This document shows positions 35,197 through 40,091 of a DNA stretch of 40,091 bases, one piece after another (the first letter of the stretch is position 1; each line of letters opens with the position of its first letter). Made by a program: the position numbers and the translations under genes. Below the pieces are notes generated by a model that saw only the letters and a program-made list of their open reading frames with translations, was not told where the DNA came from and made no database searches. The stretch spans positions 1 to 40,091 of the forward strand of contig JAQICX010000038.1 of the NCBI GenBank assembly GCA_027858345.1, written 5' to 3'. This DNA is from Kiritimatiellia bacterium (GTDB lineage: Bacteria > Verrucomicrobiota > Kiritimatiellia > JAQICX01).

Positions 35197-35688
35197 AGCT
35201 CGGCGTTCCCATGATGGACGATGAATTCTTAAGCCCCGGTGGGGCGGTATCTATGTGACCCCAGGTGTAAATCCGGGGTTGGAATTTCAAATAATGCAGA
35301 GGAAGACATCCTCCGTCGCAGCAAGCTGACTTCAGCCTTCGCTCTTCGAGACTACGGCTCGACAAGACGCCCTGGGTTTAATAAACAAGCAACGCTTGTA
35401 CCTGCTGTGAGCAGTGTATTTCATTCGACATTGGACGGCTAACTTGTTAGTCCCGATCTGCGGGATTCCATGTTGAACGTTCATTTAACGAAAAGTTGAC
35501 AAGTCTAAAATTGATTTGTAAGTTACTGATAACTATATTGTTAGAAATTATGAAGATAATAAAAGACCATAAAATCCTCCTTCGCTGTTCCAGACTACGG
35601 CGTGACAGGCAAGAAAATGAAGGGTTGTAGTATAGAGATAATAATGGAAAGTGAGAACAAAAAGTGAGATACTCTCTGTATTAGAAAA

Positions 35689-35756
35689 GAACGCTTCGGC
35701 TCACACTCAATCCGAAGGCGCGTCTTCGGATTGTAGTTGTGCAGCCGGTTGTTGGC
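35689..35756 (-). other. Degenerate attC-like stem downstream of mscS
   Basis: A 21-bp stem (35697-35717 with 35724-35747) is interrupted only by three single extrahelical bases, all on the same strand (35734, 35738, 35742). A GCCAAC box (minus strand, 35756-35751) and a GTTC box (35692-35689) flank it at short spacers. This is the general attC plan in the minus orientation, the same as mscS. The second R box does not match GTTRRRY, so the site is degenerate or the resemblance is fortuitous. Confidence 0.35.
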
Positions 35757-35794
35757 TCCTCTCAGTGATCATCTGATGTGCATCCTCTGCGCTG

Positions 35795-35914
35795 CGGCAC
35801 ACCTACGAACTAGAAAGTATTTCTAACAGTTCCAATATAAACTAGTTGCATTTCTATAAATTGACAGATGTCGAGCCACAAAGTAGCCCGATATTTCTAT
35901 TCGTAGGTGTGACG
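35795..35914. repeat. Inverted repeat pair enclosing about 90 bp
   Basis: CACACCTACGAA (35798-35809) is matched by TTCGTAGGTGTG (35900-35911). With two single-base gaps the arms continue through TAGAAA and TAT, for about 21 paired bases. It could be a small transposable element or a long hairpin. No target-site duplication is apparent. Confidence 0.55.
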
Positions 35915-35956
35915 CCAAGTCTATTCTTATCTTATACACACAAATGAGCCGGCCCG

Positions 35957-35999
35957 TTGCTACGCCGCTATCCACAGCCCGTAGCGACGGTTTTTTGTT
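35957..35999 (+). terminator. Terminator-like hairpin on the plus strand
   Basis: CCGTTGCTACG pairs with CGTAGCGACGG (one mismatch) around a 15-base loop and is followed by TTTTTTGTTTT. The U-tract is on the plus strand, so it would stop transcription running towards the mscS 3' end, not mscS itself. The nearest plus-strand gene ends 760 bp upstream. Confidence 0.5.
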
Positions 36000-36058
36000 T
36001 TATGTAGAACTCATAGCGCTGCACAGCACCGTCGATCGCTGTCGATAGCATGATCTTG

Positions 36059-37189
36059 CTAGGATTCGCCATCCTCGTCACCGTCACTACTATCACCTGT
36101 ACTATCGCGATCTGATCCTTCCTGATGCGGTTGATCAGAACGATGGTTCTGATCGAAATCATTGCTCTTTTCTTTATCACGCTTTTTGTCGTGCTGCTGG
36201 TCATGTGGCAACAAGCGGTCAATGGTCCGATCAGGAATATTAAGCGTGCGAATGGGTAGCGGTATGGTGATTTCAGCCTCGTTGAGGGCCTTTTTGACAG
36301 CAAGATGCGCATCGTGCTTGGCATCATAATATCCCGTATCACCTGGACATTTCATCCAGACACCAACCTTCCACGAAATAGACGAATCATCGAATTCCAA
36401 GCACCAGACCGACACTTCCTTGTCCTCCATACGCCATGACAAGCCAGCAGCCGCATCTCGGAGCACCTGTTCGACCTGGGCTAAATCGCTGTCATAAGGC
36501 ACGCCAACATCCACATCGACTCGTCGGGATCCGGTCACGAGGTAATTTTCTAACGGTGACTGGAATAACTCTTTGTTTGGGATGATAATGCGCTGCCCGG
36601 TGAAGTTCTCTATGATGGTATTGCATAAATTGATCTTTTTAACAAAGCCGAGGTAGCCCTTGGTACGGACAAGGTCATTTACCTTGAAGGGTTTTCTAAT
36701 GCTCATGATAATACCAGCGAGAAAGTTGGCCGCCAGATCCTGAAACGCAAAACCAATGGCCAAACCAATAATGCCTACACCAGCCAAGAGGCTGGTCACT
36801 GTTTTATCAAGATTCATCAAGCTCAAACTGACAAAGCAACCAATACAGACCACGGCTGTTTTCACGATGGTCGTCAGCAGGCTTTCCAATGCCTCACCAT
36901 CAACCACACGACCAGCAACACGTTGCAAAATGCGCCCAACAATGTTTGCGAGAATGAGCGTCGCAACCATCACTAAAATGGCGACTGCCAAATTCGGGAT
37001 CATTTCAATTGCCGACTGCCACCACGATCCCAGCTTTCCCAGGACGATATCGACTACTTTGGATACCGAATCAGCCTGGGTCAAAGCACTGTCTACTCCG
37101 CTCTGCTGAACCTGCTGTGCTTGGTCTTTTGCTGCGGGATTCAGTACTGCTGCAACATTCCAGCTCATCATGCTCTGATAAATATTCAT
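36059..37189 (-). CDS. MscS-family mechanosensitive ion channel
   Basis: 376 residues. Three N-terminal membrane segments (from about residue 60) end with the pore helix region LLAGVGIIGLAIGFAFQDLAANFLAGI, followed by the beta domain (PFKVNDLVRTKGYLGFVKKI...NKELFQSPLENY) and alpha/beta domain. Such channels release solutes on hypo-osmotic shock. The last 60 residues form an unusual hydrophilic tail of Asp, Lys, Ser and His. AGGAGG lies at a good distance before the ATG. Its composition (48% G+C in a sampled 60-bp line against 37% in a line of the reductase gene) suggests recent acquisition. Confidence 0.92.
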   Translation of the reverse strand: MNIYQSMMSWNVAAVLNPAAKDQAQQVQQSGVDSALTQADSVSKVVDIVLGKLGSWWQSAIEMIPNLAVAILVMVATLILANIVGRILQRVAGRVVDGEALESLLTTIVKTAVVCIGCFVSLSLMNLDKTVTSLLAGVGIIGLAIGFAFQDLAANFLAGIIMSIRKPFKVNDLVRTKGYLGFVKKINLCNTIIENFTGQRIIIPNKELFQSPLENYLVTGSRRVDVDVGVPYDSDLAQVEQVLRDAAAGLSWRMEDKEVSVWCLEFDDSSISWKVGVWMKCPGDTGYYDAKHDAHLAVKKALNEAEITIPLPIRTLNIPDRTIDRLLPHDQQHDKKRDKEKSNDFDQNHRSDQPHQEGSDRDSTGDSSDGDEDGES

Positions 37190-37613
37190 TTCTGTCTAGC
37201 CTCCTGCTTTTCATACCACTCCGTACCGGGACATTGCATTCCCCGGCCAATTCCTTGAGCATGGAACTGATTTGCGATATCTGTTGTTCCCTGTGTGATA
37301 CACCCATGATTTTTTTACAAGTGGGAGATAGTTATCCCGCAAGGGTTACCCTCGGGGGCCAACGTTAAGTTCTGCGAATCTTTTTTCCGTGTCAGCAGAA
37401 TAAATTATTTCGCAGCAACGACCTTGTTAGCGGTATCATCTTCTGATAAAGTGCTGACAAGCCAAATTACGTTTTGTATTTTCTGTTTTTGTTTTTTTTA
37501 AACGCCGAAGCGTTTTTTAATTTCATGACCTCGATAATAATAGGTCATCACAAATCGGTGCTTGCGTGCCGATTCCTTTTAAGCGACTTGCTTTTGCGTT
37601 GCGCATCAATTTG
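37190..37613. other. Intergenic region with attC-like site and a row of hairpins
   Basis: Besides the attC-like site, four hairpins follow one another: AAACGC-CGAA-GCGTTT then TTT (37500-37518), ATGACCT/AGGTCAT (37525-37548), AATCGG/CCGATT (37553-37574) and TGCG/CGCA (37595-37605). The first would act as a plus-strand terminator although both neighbouring genes are on the minus strand. No gene is seen. Confidence 0.5.
37358..37431 (-). other. Integron attC-like recombination site
   Basis: Read on the minus strand: R box GCTAAC, 6-base spacer AAGGTC, L arm GTTGCTGCGAA, a 30-base centre, L arm TTCGCAGAAC, 5-base spacer TTAAC, R box GTTGGC. The two L arms pair perfectly except for one extrahelical G in the first, and the R boxes pair with one wobble. 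That is the attC plan, including the extrahelical base that orients the site. It lies between a small minus-strand ORF and the minus-strand mscS gene, where a cassette junction would be expected. No integron integrase is in the window. Confidence 0.55.
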
Positions 37614-37772
37614 TTATGCTGTTCTCTTTTTGTTAATATTATCCTGATTATCAATTTTTGCAGCTTCGTTTCTAATTATTTCAGCAAGTTTATGCAAATT
37701 GCCGCCAGACTCATTTACCAATGAATCTTTTATGTTCCAAATTTCCTCAATTATTTCATCTTTAACTTTCAT
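37614..37772 (-). CDS. Small hypothetical protein (52 aa)
   Basis: Encodes MKVKDEIIEEIWNIKDSLVN followed by a helical, charged segment with a LAEIIRNEAAKI stretch and a basic end (KKRTA). GGGAG lies nine bases before the ATG, inside the end of an upstream open frame. The sequence has the look of the short DEIxEExWxIKD proteins often found beside toxin-antitoxin genes; that is a recollection of pattern, not a family identification. Its stop codon falls within GCATAAC, a typical R-box context for cassette genes. Confidence 0.55.
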   Translation of the reverse strand: MKVKDEIIEEIWNIKDSLVNESGGNLHKLAEIIRNEAAKIDNQDNINKKRTA

Positions 37773-37776
37773 GTTT

Positions 37777-37905
37777 CTAATCTCCCATAAGTTCTTCAGG
37801 TGTGCATATTTCTGGCAATGTGTAACCAGAATTCCTACATATTTCCCTTAAACTTTTAAAATTGTGTGGATTCGCAAGATGTTGTTGGGAATTTATTTTT
37901 GTTAT
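37777..37905 (-). pseudogene. Open frame without start codon, probable gene remnant
   Basis: A frame of 42 codons contains NSQQHLANPHNFKSLREICR and ends PEICTPEELMGD, stopping four bases before the 52-aa ORF start. There is no ATG, GTG or TTG near its beginning, which is closed by an in-frame TAA at 37906-37908. It reads like the C-terminus of a protein translationally linked to the small ORF, with the N-terminus lost. A rare start codon cannot be excluded. Confidence 0.4.
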
Positions 37906-37933
37906 TTAAATGCAATTATAGCTATAATCATCA

Positions 37934-38146
37934 TCAAGCTCGAGATTCTTTTATAGCGTTAAGAATATCGTTCGTTGTTGCTTTTGTTTTTATGCCAGCA
38001 ACGTCAAAAGGAGATGTAGAAGATTTTTTAAATACAATTTTGAATGTTTCTCCTCCTCTACGTTTAATAATAACGTCTTCCGATTTTGCAAAGTCGAGAA
38101 TTGTAGAAAAATTTTGACGAGCTTCTGAATATGTATAAACTTTCAT
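37934..38146 (-). CDS. Phd/YefM-family antitoxin
   Basis: 70 residues starting MKVYTYSEARQNFSTILDFA, followed by EDVIIKRRGGETFKIV, the Phd/YefM DNA-binding fold. The C-terminal half would wrap the toxin. Its ATG shares one base with the toxin stop (TAATG), so translation is coupled and the antitoxin is the second gene, the reverse of the usual order. It likely represses the operon at the palindrome over the promoter. Confidence 0.8.
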   Translation of the reverse strand: MKVYTYSEARQNFSTILDFAKSEDVIIKRRGGETFKIVFKKSSTSPFDVAGIKTKATTNDILNAIKESRA

Positions 38147-38541
38147 TAAATTACCTCCATGATTTGAATACCTAAACTCTGAGCGACTTCAATCATACGT
38201 CGATCCAGAGTAATTAATGGACAACCTAAAGAAATAGCACATACTAAAAAATATGCATCATACGCATAAATATTAAATTTTGACACAATCTTAAGTGCAT
38301 CACGAATATTAATGTTACGCAAATCAACAGGTATTTGCTGTGTAGCATCCCAAACAGACAACAATTCATCATGTTCAAGTCTATTCCTTTTAAGCATTGC
38401 TGATAATGTATTTCCTATTTCAAAGGGCAATATATTAGGGGCAATTAAATCATGCCCTAAGGTAAGTTTAATAATCTTATCTCTTTCTGGTTCATTAAGA
38501 GTAACTGCTAAAAAAGTATTTGTATCTGCTGTAATTTTCAT
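38146..38541 (-). CDS. PIN-domain toxin (VapC-like ribonuclease)
   Basis: 131 residues with the PIN acidic residues D6 (ADTNTFL), E41 (FEIGN), D95 (AYDAYFL) and D113 (LDRRM), which coordinate Mg2+ in VapC-type RNases that cut tRNA or rRNA. It precedes and overlaps by one base a Phd-type antitoxin. The ATG follows the -10 box by seven bases with no Shine-Dalgarno sequence, predicting a leaderless mRNA. It lies at the promoter end of the minus-strand accessory block. Confidence 0.85.
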   Translation of the reverse strand: MKITADTNTFLAVTLNEPERDKIIKLTLGHDLIAPNILPFEIGNTLSAMLKRNRLEHDELLSVWDATQQIPVDLRNINIRDALKIVSKFNIYAYDAYFLVCAISLGCPLITLDRRMIEVAQSLGIQIMEVI

Positions 38542-38543
38542 AA

Positions 38544-38576
38544 GTACAATTGTACATGTTTTGTGCTTTTTGTCAA
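38544..38576 (-). promoter_or_regulatory. Toxin-antitoxin promoter with overlapping palindromic operator
   Basis: On the minus strand a consensus TTGACA (38576-38571), a 16-bp spacer and TACAAT (38554-38549). The perfect palindrome GTACAATTGTAC (38544-38555) covers the -10 box, the likely binding site for the antitoxin or its complex. +1 is expected at about the A of the toxin ATG. Confidence 0.7.
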
Positions 38577-38603
38577 GTGCTGATTTCTTGAATAGTACAA
38601 AGT

Positions 38604-38965
38604 CCTCATTTTTTCGGTTGCAGGTTCTTTTTTTCTCTTAGCCACCAGCCTTCGCCTTGCAGGCTACGCCCGGCACGGCGGATTGACACGGATTTTCACA
38701 GATAAATACATTCACGTAATGTCTTTATGCTTAACCACATATGTAGATTGTTTCATGCTGTAAGCCTGATTAAAATTATTTTATAAAAACATCACCCAGT
38801 ATATGATATTTAAGAAAAACTGTCATGTATTTTTATTGCAATGTCAAACTTCAAGAAAAACAGAACAAACTTATTAACAATAACTTATGCGGATGAAATC
38901 CGTGTTTATCCGTGTCGATCCGTGGCTAATAAAAAAAACATAGCCATTTAACTGAAAAACTAAGG
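38604..38965. mobile_element. MITE-like element, probable copy E6
   Basis: 362 bp bounded by CCTCATTTTTTCGGTTGCA and AACTGAAAAACTAAGG, resembling the terminal repeats of E1-E5. It contains inverted copies of a GATTGACACGGATT...CACAGATA-type repeat (38679-38704) and ATCCGTGTTTATCCGTGTCG (38898-38917). The flanks ACAAAGT and TTGGATT do not match, so no target-site duplication supports it. Confidence 0.45.
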
Positions 38966-39499
38966 TTGGATTGTTGGATTGAGAATGGAGCTTCGTTCCA
39001 TCCATGTGTAATTCTGGACTTCAACTACAAAATAACACAAACTTCACTTTTTTTGTGAACCCCACTCATCCAGCGAACAAATGCAAATAACAAAGAAAGT
39101 TGTCAGCTAATTAACGCTAATTAAAAAAATATTTAAGAATAGAACCACGAATCAAACGAATAAGAAAACATCATAGATGTGGAATCACCACATGCAAATT
39201 GCTATACTTGCTTTGGAATCACGCTGTTATCCAACTATTAACTTATTAATGGATGAATGACGGCGTGATAACACAGCATTAAATCTTAGCGTAACTTCGT
39301 ACTACAACCCTTCAACTTCTTGCCGTGTCCGCCGTAGCCCGGAACGGCGAAGGAGGATTGTTTGGTCGATTACTTCTGATAGCTTTTACAACACTCTTGT
39401 TTTAAACACGTTGCAAAACAATCTTACACTTGTCAACTTTTCATGATAATGAGGACATTATCGCTCCCAAACCTGCCAATCAGCCTTAGTCTGCCAAAT

Positions 39500-39568
39500 C
39501 TCCTCCCCGGCTAGCTTTGCTAGTCCCGCTCTGCGGGAGGAGGTGTCCGAGGAACGAGGACGGAGGGG
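39500..39568 (+). repeat. CTCCTCCC...GGGAGGAGG palindromic repeat, full copy
   Basis: 69 bp nearly identical to 32179-32247, including the 3' part GTCCGAGGAACGAGGACGGA. The core GGCTAGC...GCTAGTCC and the outer CTCCTCCC/GGGAGGAG arms make a compound palindrome. A partial copy is at 2688-2730. Confidence 0.75.
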
Positions 39569-39799
39569 TTCTTCATTTAATATTGGACGTTCTTAATCCA
39601 TTTGTCTTTTTCTCTGCGTTCTCTGTGCCTCTGTGCCTGCCTGTGCGTTGCACGCAGACAGGCGAGAATCTCTTTTGGTTGCCTGCCTGTTCGTGTACTC
39701 ACGCAGACAAGCGGGTAGGCCACTTCGTTGCTGTCGCAGGCTCCAGCCTCTCTTAGGCTTCGCCACGAGTGTCCGCCCTGTACTACAACCCTTCAACTT

Positions 39800-40050
39800 C
39801 TTGTTTTTTTTGATCGTTTATTTTAAAGAGCATTTTTAACTATCTTATTACAAACAACTTCTGATGCAATTTTATACGCATCAACTTTTCATGATAATGA
39901 GGATCCCGCATGCCGGGACTCCCAATATGCCTCAAATCAGCAACAGTTGTTGACAATTTTTGTGTCTTTTGTGCCTTTTTGTGGCTACATTTTCTTATTT
40001 TTTCTTCTTTGTGCTCTTCGTGCCTTCGTGCGAGAATCTCTTTTGGTTGC
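39800..40050 (+). repeat. Long dispersed repeat, right copy
   Basis: 39882-40050 matches 2940-3118 with few differences (for example ATAATGAGG for AGAACGAGG, TGTGTC for TGTGGC). Weaker similarity extends leftward (GATCGTTTATTTT, TTTTTAACTATCTTA). A partial third copy of the left half lies near 39420-39455. Sequence continues to the window edge in another repeat (TACTCACGCAGACAGGCGGC). Confidence 0.8.
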
Positions 40051-40091
40051 CTGCCTGTTCGTGTACTCACGCAGACAGGCGGCTATGCCGC

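Larger units (their letters stand above)
35197..36058. other. Intergenic region with repeats and strong inverted repeats
   Basis: 862 bp without a recognisable gene. In order: a GCTCGGCGTTCCCATGATGG repeat with a GCCCC/GGGGC hairpin (35198-35243), degenerate CTTCGCTCTTCGAGACTACG sequence (35338-35357), an inverted copy of the CTCCTTCGCTGTTCCAGACT family (35578-35630), an attC-like stem (35689-35756), a pair of 12-bp inverted repeats (35798-35911) and a plus-strand terminator-like hairpin (35957-35999). Base composition rises towards the right, into the mscS gene. Confidence 0.6.
38966..40091. other. Gene-free repeat region to the right edge
   Basis: It contains TACAACCCTTCAACTTCTTG (39304-39323 and again near 39783-39802), a CGCCGTAGCCCGGAACGGCG palindrome (39330-39349), a full CTCCTCCC...GGGAGGAGG repeat (39500-39568), a TCTCTGCGTTCTCTGTGCCT-type repeat (about 39611-39630) with CAGACAGGCG units, and the right copy of the long repeat (39800-40050). 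Open frames here are translations of repeats. Confidence 0.65.

Noticed and set aside
37071-37368. Open frames on both strands across the mscS start
   Set aside because: They are shadows of the GC-richer mscS region; only the mscS frame has family motifs and a ribosome-binding site.
37614-37620. Second attC site starting at the GCATAAC box at the 52-aa ORF stop
   Set aside because: The box context is right, but I could not find matching L arms and a second R box within the usual 60-150 bp.
1-40091. tRNA or rRNA genes
   Set aside because: I saw no cloverleaf with a GTTCRA-like T-loop or rRNA signature sequence on either strand, though a covariance search was not possible.

Overview
The window looks like a low-GC (about 40% by eye) Gram-negative bacterial chromosome. 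The Gram-negative reading rests on a maltoporin-like outer-membrane protein with a signal peptide. The ribosomal gene set (no tuf, no rpmD, zinc-type S14 and L36, L24 with two CxxC pairs), the sulfatase and the intergenic spaces packed with dispersed palindromes suggest a PVC-superphylum or Lentisphaerota-like lineage. That assignment is inference; no rRNA is present to test it.

Layout. 1-747: edge of an unrecognised minus-strand ORF, then two back-to-back inverted-repeat elements. 748-2162: FetA/FetB-type ABC exporter pair. 2163-3203: repeats. 3204-17465: one long co-directional ribosomal run (rpsL, rpsG, fusA, the S10 cluster, the spc cluster, secY, adk). The str and S10 operons are fused because tuf is missing between fusA and rpsJ. 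17517-20328: a separately promoted alpha operon (rpmJ, rpsM, rpsK, rpoA, rplQ) closed by a strong terminator. 20739-33564: scattered single genes and short pairs: LamB-type porin, YqhD-type alcohol dehydrogenase, CxPSR sulfatase, parvulin PPIase overlapping a patatin-like lipase, glmS, ComEC-type channel, ferredoxin-type aldo/keto reductase. 33586-35196: a multi-membrane GT-C-like protein. 35689-38555: a minus-strand accessory block with a GC-rich MscS channel, an integron attC-like site, a small ORF and a PIN/Phd toxin-antitoxin pair. 38556-40091: repeats only.

The most unusual content is non-coding. (1) A family of about 190-360 bp elements has about 18-bp terminal inverted repeats (CCTTRRTTTTTCGGTTGA). 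Two copies have perfect 7-bp target-site duplications and a third has a 6/7 match, so these behave like non-autonomous transposable elements (MITEs). They carry and nest inside other palindromic repeat families. (2) A site at 37358-37431 has the R-spacer-L architecture of an integron attC, including the single extrahelical base in one L arm. A more degenerate attC-like stem lies downstream of the GC-rich mscS gene, so mscS may have arrived as a gene cassette in an array lacking its integrase. (3) Two promoters place +1 on the start codon (the fetA-like gene and the PIN toxin), predicting leaderless mRNAs. Within the ribosomal block, S11 has an acidic N-terminal extension of about 50 residues and RpoA has an acidic, repeat-built C-terminal tail.
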